Shown here piece after piece: positions 20,170 through 29,494 of a stretch of 64,000 nt of DNA. Position 1 is the first letter of the stretch. Each line of letters starts with the position of its first letter. The notes below the pieces were generated by a model. It was not told the DNA's origin. It saw only the letters and a list, made by a program, of their open reading frames with translations, and did not search any database. Source of the DNA: Sphingomonas ginsenosidivorax (GTDB lineage Bacteria; Pseudomonadota; Alphaproteobacteria; Sphingomonadales; Sphingomonadaceae); the NCBI RefSeq assembly GCF_007995065.1, contig NZ_VOQR01000001.1, positions 3,165,001 to 3,229,000 of the forward strand. Reading direction: 5' to 3'. The translations under genes and the position numbers were made by a program.

Positions 20170-22351
20170 GGCCATAACTATAACCATATTCATAGCCGTA
20201 ACCATAATGGCCACGTTGCGCTTCGAACTTGGTCAGTACGCCACCAAAGATGCGGACGTTGGCACTCGCAAGGCGGGCCAACGCGGTCTTGATCGATGTC
20301 GCCTGTATGCCACGCGCCTCAATGGCGAACACGACACCTTCTACTCGCGCAGCGATCAGCGGCGCGTCTGCAAGCCCCATCACAGGCGGACTGTCGATAA
20401 CGACATGGTCATATGTCTGGAGCAAACGCTCTATCAACACTGCCAATCGATTTCCCGTCAGCAATTCGGCCGCGTTGGGCGGTATGGGGCCCGCTGTCAT
20501 CGCGGCAATGCCTAAATCGCGCATCTCAAATATCAAGCTGCCGATATTATCTTCACCCGCCAAAAAGTTGCTAAGACCTGCATCGTGATCAACACCGCCC
20601 AGGTGATGAACCGACGGCGAACGCATGTCCCCATCCACCAAAATAACTTTGCGATGGCTACGCGCCAATGTCGTTGCCAGCGCGAGCGCCGTCGTTGACT
20701 TGCCTTCGGCGGGCCGGGTTGATGTCACGGCGAATGAGCGCGGAACGCCATGCTCCGTCGTAAAGCCTAGGTTCGTTTGCACGGCCATATAGGCGTCAAC
20801 AAGGGACGATTTACGGTCGAGCAGCGCGTCTTTAGGCTCTTCCCCATTTGCGACCTTGGGGACTGATCCAAGCAGAGGCAGCTTCAGACGTCGCTCGAGC
20901 TCGACCGGATCCGCAATCGCTTCATCAACCTGCTCCAGCGCAATTGCCAGCAAGATACCTATTGCCAGACCGGCCACAAGCGCGATGGCGAGATTAACCA
21001 AAAGTCGCGGACTAGATGGCTTTTGTGGAACGTCAGCATTGTCAACAATCGATATGTTGTTGATGCCAACACCGCCAGCAACGCCGATCTCTTTGAAGCG
21101 TTGCAACAACCCATCATACAAGGCGCGGTTGGTATCCACCTCCTGCTGGTAGATATTATATTGAATGCTACGTCGACGCAGGTCGAGATAGTTCGATTTG
21201 AGCTGCTTCACCCGTGCTTGCAGTGCCTGCTCGCGCTCTTGCGCCTCACGATAATCGGCGAATTGAGAACCCGTAACACGCCCTTCCTCACGCGCAATTG
21301 ACCTGTCTAGCTGATCGACCTGCGATTGAATTGCTTTGGCTGCCGGATAGCCCGGCTCGAACTGTGTCATGAGTTTCTGATAATCGGCTGCCAACTCCGC
21401 CCGCCGTTGGCGAAGATTATTGATAGCCTGGTTGCGCAGAGCCTCCGCCGAAGCTCCGCCTCGACCGGCTTGCTTGTAGCGCGCTTCGGCCTGAATGCGG
21501 TCTGCGGTAGCCTGAGTCAGGACGGTATTAAGCGCCGCCAAATCATCAGCGACGATAGGCCGTTCGGCGGTCGTGGTGCCGTTATTTGACTGCGCTGGCA
21601 AATTAATGATCTGCTGCTCGGACGCATACGTAACTAACTGCCGTTGCGAGCCGTCAAGCCGCTCCTTCGCTTGGCCAAGCTGCTGCTGCAACAGGTTGCG
21701 CCCATACGAGGTCGCTTGGATTTTGCGCTCCAGATTGATGTGGATGAAGCTGTCAGCCCAAGTGTTCACGACATTGGTTGAGAAACCGGCATCCGGACTG
21801 GTGAAGCTGATATCAACGAGCCGCGACAGCCGCGTTGGATCGACAGACAAGTTCTTTAGCAGAATATCACTCGCCGCCCGTAGTCGAGCATTTCGCATCC
21901 CTGCCGCGAAACGACCGTTCGTCACCGAAAATGCCGGATCATTACTTGTGAAGTGGAACCGCTCAAAAAACACGGGGTCGTCTGGAAGCCTTAGACGATC
22001 CGCCACACGCTCGGATAGCGTACGCGCGCGAAGCAGACCATATTGCGTCTGATAAAACTCTTGGTCCGCGACACTGGTCTCGCGCTCTACACCTTGAAAG
22101 TCAGTTACCTTATCCGAATCCCGTGAGATTTCGACAGTTGTAGTAGCAGTATAGCGCGGCGTCATCAGCAACGTGATAACCACTCCCAACACCATACAAG
22201 CCACAACCGCGCCGAGAATAATGAAACGACGGCGGATCGCGATCCTAAGATAATGGCGGAATGCCGGAATTTGTTCGGCATCGGTATGTAAGCCAGCGAG
22301 CGGCTCCAGACCAAAACCTTTATTGCCTGAAAGAGGCGCAGTAACGTTCAT
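20150..22351 (-). CDS. Polysaccharide co-polymerase / tyrosine autokinase (Wzc-like)
   Basis: A 733-residue inner-membrane protein joining a Wzz/PCP chain-length domain to a BY-kinase. TM1 is RRFIILGAVVACMVLGVVITLLM (residues about 41-63). A long periplasmic coiled coil follows, and TM2 lies near residue 455 (LLVNLAIALVAGLAIGILLAIAL). The cytosolic kinase has a Walker A-like loop TRPAEGKSTT with Lys551, Walker A' VILVDGDMRSP, and Walker B HVVIDSPPV. The tail YGYGYEYGYSYGHEQ is the Tyr cluster that is autophosphorylated in this family. It regulates polymer length and export with the Wza-like protein encoded 13 bases upstream. Confidence 0.93.
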   Translation of the reverse strand: MNVTAPLSGNKGFGLEPLAGLHTDAEQIPAFRHYLRIAIRRRFIILGAVVACMVLGVVITLLMTPRYTATTTVEISRDSDKVTDFQGVERETSVADQEFYQTQYGLLRARTLSERVADRLRLPDDPVFFERFHFTSNDPAFSVTNGRFAAGMRNARLRAASDILLKNLSVDPTRLSRLVDISFTSPDAGFSTNVVNTWADSFIHINLERKIQATSYGRNLLQQQLGQAKERLDGSQRQLVTYASEQQIINLPAQSNNGTTTAERPIVADDLAALNTVLTQATADRIQAEARYKQAGRGGASAEALRNQAINNLRQRRAELAADYQKLMTQFEPGYPAAKAIQSQVDQLDRSIAREEGRVTGSQFADYREAQEREQALQARVKQLKSNYLDLRRRSIQYNIYQQEVDTNRALYDGLLQRFKEIGVAGGVGINNISIVDNADVPQKPSSPRLLVNLAIALVAGLAIGILLAIALEQVDEAIADPVELERRLKLPLLGSVPKVANGEEPKDALLDRKSSLVDAYMAVQTNLGFTTEHGVPRSFAVTSTRPAEGKSTTALALATTLARSHRKVILVDGDMRSPSVHHLGGVDHDAGLSNFLAGEDNIGSLIFEMRDLGIAAMTAGPIPPNAAELLTGNRLAVLIERLLQTYDHVVIDSPPVMGLADAPLIAARVEGVVFAIEARGIQATSIKTALARLASANVRIFGGVLTKFEAQRGHYGYGYEYGYSYGHEQKTS

Positions 22352-22364
22352 GATCAGGTTGACT

Positions 22365-23075
22365 CTACTGCAGGATGGCGATCAACGGCGCTGCGATAAT
22401 CGGCGAAAGTGACACAAAGTCGCGGAAGAGGCGGCGCTGCGGTGAATCGCCGACCACGATCACATCATTAGCATAAATTGCGGGATCGGCGTACGCTCCT
22501 CGACGAATGGCCGCCACATCGTACAAACCAGCCATACGATGGCCAGCAACGGTCCGCAAAATGACCACGTCTTCCTGTCTGGCAAATTCCGACAAGCCCT
22601 TTGCAGACGCGATAGCGCGCAGCAGCGTCATCTGGTTGGTGACAGGATATAATCCCGGCTCAGCGACCTGCCCATCGATCGTCACGACTTGGCTGACAGA
22701 GCTACGGATGTTCACCGTGACTTCGGGATTACGCACATATCGACCACGCAGCGCTTGCTCGATGGCTTTTGACAGCTCCTGAGAAGTACGGCCACGTGCA
22801 TCAATAGTACCAGCGAGCGGCATTGCTATCCGACCCGAGGCGTCAACCTGTAGTTCCCGCGAGAGATCCGGCACGTTAAATACGTCGACCTGAATGGTGT
22901 CGAGGGGACCAACAAGCGAGGGACGATCTTGCGCCGTCAGATCCTGCCGTTCTGGCGCCGGGAGCCCTCGGGTATCCGGGACCACCGTTAGCTGTCCGCT
23001 GGAGACAATCGGCTCATTATGCGCGCAACCCGCCGTGAGCGCGGTAAGTATCAAGGCACCACTAAACCGACGCAT
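22365..23075 (-). CDS. Outer-membrane polysaccharide export lipoprotein (Wza family)
   Basis: A 236-residue polysaccharide export protein. I choose the ATG at 23075 (MRRFSGALILTALTAGC) because it gives a proper lipoprotein signal with the lipobox TAGC; the longer frame starts inside intergenic DNA. The poly-export domain runs about residues 55-130 (GPLDTIQVDVFNVPDLSRELQVDASGRIAMPLAG), followed by a SLBB domain (VTIDGQVAEPGLYPVTNQMTLLRAIASAKGL). At the C-terminus a short hydrophobic stretch replaces the long amphipathic helix of E. coli Wza. It forms the export channel paired with the Wzc-like kinase. Confidence 0.92.
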   Translation of the reverse strand: MRRFSGALILTALTAGCAHNEPIVSSGQLTVVPDTRGLPAPERQDLTAQDRPSLVGPLDTIQVDVFNVPDLSRELQVDASGRIAMPLAGTIDARGRTSQELSKAIEQALRGRYVRNPEVTVNIRSSVSQVVTIDGQVAEPGLYPVTNQMTLLRAIASAKGLSEFARQEDVVILRTVAGHRMAGLYDVAAIRRGAYADPAIYANDVIVVGDSPQRRLFRDFVSLSPIIAAPLIAILQ

Positions 23076-23131
23076 ACGCTCAGGAAACCTTAGGAAAAAC
23101 AGAGGAGACAACGCGCTATAGAAGCTTATAG

Positions 23132-24496
23132 CTAGCCGGTAAAGGAGCCTTCCCCCTGCTCGGAATGCTCCCCCAACCATACGGCGGCGATCACCACCAA
23201 GAACATGATCATCGGCGTACGGGCAGGGTAATCGACGATGCTCGCGAGCATCGTCAGCAGCAGCATGGCCGACCCCACCCGCGGTAATACCGTATCACTG
23301 ATTTTTCTCGGACGCCAAACGCGCCACGACATTGCTGCCCACCAGCCGAGTACCGCCATCATTAAAACGAGACCTAAAAGGCCTGCGTCGAGCACGATCT
23401 CAAGAAAATCATCATGTGCACGGTTGAAATAAGTCAGTTTGAGCAAGGAAATTGGCTCATGCTGACGAAAGATCGTATCAAAGCTACCTAGCCCTGCGCC
23501 AATCGGAAAATATTCGCCGACCATGGCCCAAACCGTTGGTAATCCGCTTCGACGCATGTCTTGGCTAGGGTCGAGCGCCAATGCGCGATCTACCGATACC
23601 GCTCGACCTGCGACGAAACTAACCGCAAACAGAGACACCAGCGTCACAATCATGCCCCCCACGACCGAAGGCAACACCCAACGTGGGTAGCGTCGTAACG
23701 CGTAACGAAGCGGTCGACGGACCAGTACCCCTGCAACAGCTAACGCGATGATACCGACGGCCATTCCGGCGCGCGAGCCGCTAGCCAAAATTGCAAGAAC
23801 CAACAGAGGAATCAACGCAAGCGTCACGGGTACTCGCCAGTTCATGGCACGTTGCTCGTAAAATGCCCAGACAGGCACAAGCATCAAGCCAAAAGCCATC
23901 ACCAACGCGTAATGGTTCTTGTTGGCGAAGTTGCCGCTGATCTCATCTCCGCCGTTGATGATCGGCACGTACAAAGGGATACCGGCGAACTGCAGTAGCC
24001 CAAGCCCCATGGTAGCGACAACCAAGCAGACGAGCAAGCGCAGGATCAGCCGGTCGTTGACACGGCGCGGATCCGCGATCAGCAAAACTGTGGCTAGCGG
24101 CACGACCAGCGAATTGAGCGCATTGCGCGTAAGAGATGGTACGATTGCCATGGGCCGCCATGGCGGCGCCCCCCCGGCAATCACGTCCGCCACAGCATAA
24201 GCGGATCGGCCAGGTAGCCCTGCCCACCAAGCAGGCGGCAGGGGTACCAATTGGAGCGCTGCCAGCAAAATGCTTGCGAGGACAAATCCGAGCACGACTT
24301 TGCCGCGCAGCACGGGGCGGCGCGAGCCCAGAAGCGCCATCAAAACAAGACACGTCCAAGCTGCCGCACGCACCAAGGCCTGTCCGAGTAGGTTGCCACG
24401 GGACCCTCCCCCGCCTACCCAGACTGCCGTAGCCAGAATAATCAGTAGAACGGCTGGCACGTTGGCTCCGAGCCGAAGACGAGCGAGAAACTGCAT
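23132..24496 (-). CDS. O-antigen ligase / polymerase-like membrane protein
   Basis: A 454-residue protein with about eleven membrane helices. The large periplasmic loop between late helices (AVSVDRALALDPSQDMRRSGLPTVW...GAGLGSFDTIFRQHEP) and the ANKNHYALVMAFGL segment are typical of the O-antigen ligase/Wzy superfamily (PF04932). In the middle of a polysaccharide operon it is more likely a polymerase or chain-transfer enzyme than a true LPS ligase. A second polymerase-like gene lies at 37471, so the two may share polymerisation and ligation. It begins 71 bases after the GT4 gene and ends 56 bases before the wza-like gene. Confidence 0.85.
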   Translation of the reverse strand: MQFLARLRLGANVPAVLLIILATAVWVGGGGSRGNLLGQALVRAAAWTCLVLMALLGSRRPVLRGKVVLGFVLASILLAALQLVPLPPAWWAGLPGRSAYAVADVIAGGAPPWRPMAIVPSLTRNALNSLVVPLATVLLIADPRRVNDRLILRLLVCLVVATMGLGLLQFAGIPLYVPIINGGDEISGNFANKNHYALVMAFGLMLVPVWAFYEQRAMNWRVPVTLALIPLLVLAILASGSRAGMAVGIIALAVAGVLVRRPLRYALRRYPRWVLPSVVGGMIVTLVSLFAVSFVAGRAVSVDRALALDPSQDMRRSGLPTVWAMVGEYFPIGAGLGSFDTIFRQHEPISLLKLTYFNRAHDDFLEIVLDAGLLGLVLMMAVLGWWAAMSWRVWRPRKISDTVLPRVGSAMLLLTMLASIVDYPARTPMIMFLVVIAAVWLGEHSEQGEGSFTG

Positions 24497-24567
24497 TCCG
24501 GTCGCTTACGCGATCGGCTGTGCGCGTTAAACCGTCTTTTTGCCGAGCACTGCTGCCCCGTCCTGGG

Positions 24568-25701
24568 TCAATCGCGATCATCCAAGATCACGGCATAGCG
24601 ATCCGCCACCGTATCCCAGTTCAGTTCGTCTGCGGCCCCAGTACGGAAGTTTGCCGGCGCTGGGTCACTGGCCAAGAAGGTTGCGATCGAAGCGGCCGCG
24701 GCATCGGGGTTTCCAAAATCGACAAAATGAATGCCGTCAATTGCTTCGGCTAACTCCCGGAAGATTGGGATGTCGGCAGCAATCACCGGCGCGAGCCCGA
24801 CCGCTTCAACGATCGGAAGCCCGAACCCCTCATAGTGCGAAGGAATGACGAAAGCGCGCGCGCCCGCCATCTGTGCGGTGACGTCTGCGTCTGTGAGGAA
24901 GCCCAAAATTGTGCAGGCATCGTTGTTACGGATCTGCCGTAGCGTCGCGCTCTGGCTCCAACTGTGCGCCCCGGTCAGGCGCAATGACAGCCCTGGAAGG
25001 CTTCGCTGCAACGATGCGAAGCAATCAAGCAATCCACTGATATTTTTGCGTGGTTCAATCGAGCCGAGCACAAACAGGTAGCCGTCGGGCGTTGTCGCAG
25101 AGGCCGGCACAGGTGTCTTCACGAACCGCACACCGAGGCGAACGACGTCGATCCGCGAACGCGCGATTCCGAGCAGTGCGACCATGTCGTCACCCGTGGT
25201 GTTGCTGACCGCAACGATACGGTCGGCACGTCGGATCGAGCCGTCGACCAGTCGACGCGACACAAATCGATTCCAGCGATCCATGGTCTCCGGCATCAGG
25301 CGATGCACCAGATCATGCACCGTCACGATCGTGCGGAGCCCACGACTCTTTGTTGGTAACACGTGCGAGGGCCCCCAAAGCGTATCGGCTCCGGCTCCCT
25401 TGGCGAGTTGATTGAGGCGCGCCAGCATCCATATCGAACCAGGCACGCGTCGCCAAGCGGTATCGACGACCGTCTCGATCGGCAGCACATTGTCCATATG
25501 GAGCGGCCGATTGCTGAAAAGGATCAATTTGAACTCCGGCCGCAGCGCAAGCCTGCGCAGCGTCTCGTAGAGAAAACGCGGCACGCCTTTACCCGTCTGG
25601 GTGAGGACCCGAGCATCGACAGCAACAACCCGGCGCGTGTTGGCTGGCAACCCCCTCGGTATACTCACGGTAGCCTTGCCGCCGGGTAATTCTTTCTCCA
25701 T
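24568..25701 (-). CDS. Glycosyltransferase family 4 (GT-B)
   Basis: A 377-residue GT-B glycosyltransferase. The N-terminal acceptor domain includes GKGVPRFLYETLRRLA and TVHDLVHRLMPE; the C-terminal donor domain has YLFVLGSIEPRKNISGLL and the conserved SHYEGFGLPIVEA, whose Glu residues contact the nucleotide sugar. It is most like mannosyl- or rhamnosyl-transferases of O-antigen loci, but donor specificity cannot be read from sequence. The ATG at 25701 shares one base with the stop of the beta-helix gene (TGATG), showing translational coupling. Confidence 0.9.
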   Translation of the reverse strand: MEKELPGGKATVSIPRGLPANTRRVVAVDARVLTQTGKGVPRFLYETLRRLALRPEFKLILFSNRPLHMDNVLPIETVVDTAWRRVPGSIWMLARLNQLAKGAGADTLWGPSHVLPTKSRGLRTIVTVHDLVHRLMPETMDRWNRFVSRRLVDGSIRRADRIVAVSNTTGDDMVALLGIARSRIDVVRLGVRFVKTPVPASATTPDGYLFVLGSIEPRKNISGLLDCFASLQRSLPGLSLRLTGAHSWSQSATLRQIRNNDACTILGFLTDADVTAQMAGARAFVIPSHYEGFGLPIVEAVGLAPVIAADIPIFRELAEAIDGIHFVDFGNPDAAAASIATFLASDPAPANFRTGAADELNWDTVADRYAVILDDRD

Positions 25702-26960
25702 CAGTCAACGCGCAACGTATTGACCGCAGCATGGACCGTTCCGACGGTGTTGCCCATCAAGCTACCGCCTGTCAGCCTTCCACGCGCACTGCGACCGGTC
25801 AGCGACACGCCAAAATCCTGAGTCGCGGCTTGATCATTTCGCGATACCGGCTGCTCCAGTTGTACTGACTGACTGTTATACACTAGAATACCCGCCTTGT
25901 TCGGTCCTGGCTCCACCGTTTTCGCGCCAGAAACGGACCGAAAACGTCGCGCAACAACACCGTCGCTGTCATCGATGAACAGGTTCTGTGCGTCATTACC
26001 GGTTGCCGAACAATCGGTTAGCACCGTACCCTCCGCCATGACGATATAAAATCCGCAACGTCGATTATCCTGTGCCTGGCAGTCGGCGAGCGTGAAGCCG
26101 GTGTCGACCCCCCACGACTTGCTGGTGGCGCCACGGATGTCGAAACCGTCGAAGCCATTGCTCGATGCTTTGCAGCCGGTCCATCGGCTGTCACGGCTGT
26201 CCCGCGCGCTGGTCTGGCGCTGTGTCGTGAAGCCGGACTGGCCATTATCATACGCACGGCAATCATTGTGCGACACATCGTAGCCGGCGATGATGACGAA
26301 ACCATCACGCACATGATCGTGACTCGAGACACTTGTGAGCTGGATCGCGTGCGCACCATTGTAGATGCCGACCCCTTCAATCCCGCCAAGACATTCGACA
26401 TCGCGTAAGGCCACGCCATTGATACCACTGATCCAGATTGCGGTGTCGCGCCAGCCTGAAAGATCGACGGTAAGCCCCGACACGGTGATGGCGCGCGCAA
26501 CGGCGCCGTCGTAGCTCTCCAGCGCGAGATTCGCGCGGGTCAGTCGCCCCCCCTTGATCCTGGTATCGCCGACGTTGAGCAGCCGGATTCCCGTGACGCC
26601 CTGGCTGCCGTTGCGCTCTATAGCTGCGTCTATGATCGCGACGCCCGTGATCCCCTCACCGTACAGCACCGCTCGCTTGATGCGGGCATTGGCAGGTACG
26701 CGCAGTCGACCTCCGGCAAAGCGTAGCGTCTGGTTCGCACGCAGCCGTACGTCCGACAGGATCGTTACGAGAACATCGATCACGATCTCGCGAGCGTCAC
26801 TGTCAATCGCACGCTGCATTGCGGCGCCGTCGATGCCGAACTCCGACACCTTCTTCGACGCTGCACGTTCAGGCGGTACTGTACGCTGTCCGTGCAGCAA
26901 CTGCGTCGCAGCCAGCGCGGCGGTGGCGGTTCCGACAGCAAGAAAGAGACGTCGGTTCAC
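25701..26960 (-). CDS. Exported right-handed beta-helix protein
   Basis: A 419-residue protein from the GTG at 26960 (an ATG at 27008 would add 16 residues). The N-terminus NRRLFLAVGTATAALAATQLLHG is a Tat/Sec-type signal with an Arg pair. From about residue 60 the sequence shows repeated short strands with turns (VRLRANQTLRFAGGRL, GIRLLNVGDTRIKGG, GIYNGAHAIQLTSV, CRAYDNGQSGFTTQ, GFYIVMAEGTVLTDC), the pattern of pectate-lyase-like parallel beta-helices. It is probably a periplasmic or surface enzyme that trims, cleaves or epimerises the polysaccharide made by this operon, as AlgG-like or lyase proteins do in other loci. The substrate is inference. Confidence 0.8.
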   Translation of the reverse strand: MNRRLFLAVGTATAALAATQLLHGQRTVPPERAASKKVSEFGIDGAAMQRAIDSDAREIVIDVLVTILSDVRLRANQTLRFAGGRLRVPANARIKRAVLYGEGITGVAIIDAAIERNGSQGVTGIRLLNVGDTRIKGGRLTRANLALESYDGAVARAITVSGLTVDLSGWRDTAIWISGINGVALRDVECLGGIEGVGIYNGAHAIQLTSVSSHDHVRDGFVIIAGYDVSHNDCRAYDNGQSGFTTQRQTSARDSRDSRWTGCKASSNGFDGFDIRGATSKSWGVDTGFTLADCQAQDNRRCGFYIVMAEGTVLTDCSATGNDAQNLFIDDSDGVVARRFRSVSGAKTVEPGPNKAGILVYNSQSVQLEQPVSRNDQAATQDFGVSLTGRSARGRLTGGSLMGNTVGTVHAAVNTLRVD

Positions 26961-27038
26961 AATGCGATACGCCTTTGTCAAAGATGATGAAGCTTCACAG
27001 TTCCCCACTGTGTTCCAGCGCCCTTGCCTGCGCCCCGA

Positions 27039-28121
27039 TCAATCCGGGCTCCGACGACGCTCCGCAAGCAGCCGAACACGCCGAACGAATGGTCGGGCAA
27101 TCCGCCTATAGGCTATATATGAGCCATGCGCGAGCCAGCGCGGCGTCAGTATCCAGGGGAGGATTTTCCGTCGATAGACCGGCGATAAGGCCAAATGGGT
27201 GCGCAGCAGTTGCGCTGCACGGTGCAGGCTAGTCGCAGACTCTCCACGGAGCTTAGCGTGCCGATACTGGCTCAAGTTATGCCCTTCGGCCAGCCGATCC
27301 CGAACATCCGCTACGACCGGATGCCCCTCACCGAACAAGGCACGGGTGACCGCCCGGTAACCCAGCAGATCGATTTCGAGACGCCGTACCCAGCCATCAT
27401 CTGAGAAAGAGTCGTTACCGCCGCGCCAGCCTACGCAAGGCGTATGGATATAGCCCCATGTTGGCACCTGCTGAATCATGCGGCCGATCACCAAGACATG
27501 AACATAGGCGTTAAGAAAATTGAGTTGCTCGCCGCCCGCGCAGACTGCGTTCCACAAATCGCGACGGATGATCTGCGCGGAGATGAAGCCGAGATATACA
27601 CCAAAATCGCGGAAGATATTGTCAGCACCAGTAACGAGCTGATCGCCACTATAACGCACCTGCCCCTTACCAAGCGGAGCACGAACCTGCAGATCGGCAT
27701 CGTAAGGCACCATAGCAACCGAGAAACCAGCTGCATTATGCCATGCACGTGTTGCCTCGAGGACGCGTTGAAGAGCGCCCAGCTCGATCTTGTCGTCACT
27801 GCCCATTAGCCAACAGAAGCCGCCGGAGGCGGAAGCGATCGCTGCGAGAAAGTTTCGATCAGCGCCCATATTCTCCGGGTGCCGAACGTACACGAACCGG
27901 GCAAAACGCGAACAATAGTAATTGATGATTTCGCCAGTACAATCGGTCGATGCATTGTCCGTAACGACAATCTCAATATCGGATACCTGCCACGGTAACG
28001 TCAATTCTGAAATGTTAGCCAGAATAGAGTCAAACAATGCCGGCAAACAATCAGCACGATTGAAGGTAGGAACGCAAATCGACAATGCAGGCGTACTCAC
28101 GGCATGTTTGCCAACGTTCAC
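27039..28121 (-). CDS. Glycosyltransferase family 2 (GT-A)
   Basis: A 360-residue GT-A transferase. I place the start at GTG 28121, which overlaps the flippase stop (GTGA) and has GGAG 8 bases upstream; an ATG at 28163 or earlier would extend into the flippase gene. Residues 12-100 form the nucleotide-sugar fold: LSICVPTFNRADCLPALFDSI, IVVTDNASTDCTGE, and the DXD-like GSDDK. C-terminal residues 240-360 are basic and helical and may contact the membrane. It adds one sugar of the repeat unit on undecaprenyl pyrophosphate at the cytosolic face. Confidence 0.9.
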   Translation of the reverse strand: MNVGKHAVSTPALSICVPTFNRADCLPALFDSILANISELTLPWQVSDIEIVVTDNASTDCTGEIINYYCSRFARFVYVRHPENMGADRNFLAAIASASGGFCWLMGSDDKIELGALQRVLEATRAWHNAAGFSVAMVPYDADLQVRAPLGKGQVRYSGDQLVTGADNIFRDFGVYLGFISAQIIRRDLWNAVCAGGEQLNFLNAYVHVLVIGRMIQQVPTWGYIHTPCVGWRGGNDSFSDDGWVRRLEIDLLGYRAVTRALFGEGHPVVADVRDRLAEGHNLSQYRHAKLRGESATSLHRAAQLLRTHLALSPVYRRKILPWILTPRWLAHGSYIAYRRIARPFVRRVRLLAERRRSPD

Positions 28122-29494
28122 AAACTTATCTCCATTTGACGAGAATTTATCATGTAACGCCATACGTAAAGCGGTAGCATCCATGCAACAGTGACGACAA
28201 AGGCAATGGACGTCCCCACCATTAGCCCAGTAATTCCATATTTTATCGCACCAATATAACTAAATATAAAATTCACAACCGCCTGGACGGCAACGGCCGC
28301 GCATAAAATCGCTGTTTTGCCCCCGCTTTGAATGACCGTGGCGAATGTATCGGTCCAGACACGAATCATCCAATATACAGCAAATAATATTATGTAATGC
28401 CGCGGCAAAATAATATCGTTCTTCGTAAATAGAATTAACTTAACAATATCTATGCCAAAATAAAATAAGATACTTCCGCCCACTATGACGACTAAGCCAA
28501 ATCCCAAACACTTGAATATCGATGAATTTAATGACACGTGGTCACCCTTGGCAAAAAGCTCTGCCATTACGGGCCAATAAGCTTGCGTGACCGCGCTAAA
28601 TACGAAAAATATTAACGCAAATATACGGGCAAATACGGCATAGACTGCAATATCCTCAGCCTTGACTGCCTGTGCAAGCAGCACATAATCGATGTTCAGA
28701 ACCAGTGCGCCGAGAATGCCGAACAGCAGAAACACACGAGCCGACAACCATATCGCGTGCAACGTCGCACGAATTTCAGCAAATTTTAGCCAGGGCTGAT
28801 CACGCCGCGTCTTCCAAACGTGATGAACGAGGTACCCCGCTGGTAGTAACCAGAGCGGGCCTTGATAGAGAACCAGCGCCCAAGTAATTCGCTGGTCCAT
28901 TGGTATGAAACGGAGCAGTTGAATCGCGGCAACGCCGGTCAGGGTACTAGCGAGCGTCAACATGTGTGCGATGTAGCCACGATGCTCGGCAAAGCAGATT
29001 TTCAGTCCAACTGACGCGAGCCCCGCCCCCGTCGCCACAATCGCGAAGCCCAAGAAGATTGTTGCCGCCTGGCTGGCCGTTACCTGACGCAGGTCATGCA
29101 ACAGCAACGGGCCGACCCAGTGCGATACACCTGTCCATAGCAGCACGAACATAACTAGCAGTAGCAGCAGCAATATACATGTTGATCGAATTGCATGCAG
29201 CGCGCTATTACCTGCAACCCGCTGAGCAGAAATAAAATTTTGTAACCCGGCGCCAAATCCCAAATCAGCCAAGGCAAACCAATTCAGCAACCCGATAATT
29301 ACTGCAAATATCCCGTAACCTGGCGCGCTTAGCGTTTGAATCAATAGCCGCACTGCGATGAGTTGCGCGGCAGCCGCAACAATACGCGCGCTCCAACCAA
29401 CGGCTGCTGTCAATCCGACTGTTGCCAATGCGGACCGAGCACCGCCACCGGCCATTGGCCCAGCCGGCCAGAGCACACGTATCCAGTGCCTCAT
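28118..29494 (-). CDS. Polysaccharide flippase (Wzx / MATE-like)
   Basis: A 458-residue protein with about 12-14 membrane helices of the polysaccharide-transport (RfbX/PST) family. The N-terminal segment LIAVRLLIQTLSAPGYGIFAVIIGLLNWFALADLGFGAGLQN is typical. It moves lipid-linked repeat units across the inner membrane for Wzy-type polymerisation. The ATG at 29494 overlaps the stop of the upstream reductase gene in an ATGA; the longer frame reading into that gene is not used. The 3' half is noticeably AT-richer than its neighbours, a sign of different origin. Confidence 0.9.
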   Translation of the reverse strand: MRHWIRVLWPAGPMAGGGARSALATVGLTAAVGWSARIVAAAAQLIAVRLLIQTLSAPGYGIFAVIIGLLNWFALADLGFGAGLQNFISAQRVAGNSALHAIRSTCILLLLLLVMFVLLWTGVSHWVGPLLLHDLRQVTASQAATIFLGFAIVATGAGLASVGLKICFAEHRGYIAHMLTLASTLTGVAAIQLLRFIPMDQRITWALVLYQGPLWLLPAGYLVHHVWKTRRDQPWLKFAEIRATLHAIWLSARVFLLFGILGALVLNIDYVLLAQAVKAEDIAVYAVFARIFALIFFVFSAVTQAYWPVMAELFAKGDHVSLNSSIFKCLGFGLVVIVGGSILFYFGIDIVKLILFTKNDIILPRHYIILFAVYWMIRVWTDTFATVIQSGGKTAILCAAVAVQAVVNFIFSYIGAIKYGITGLMVGTSIAFVVTVAWMLPLYVWRYMINSRQMEISL

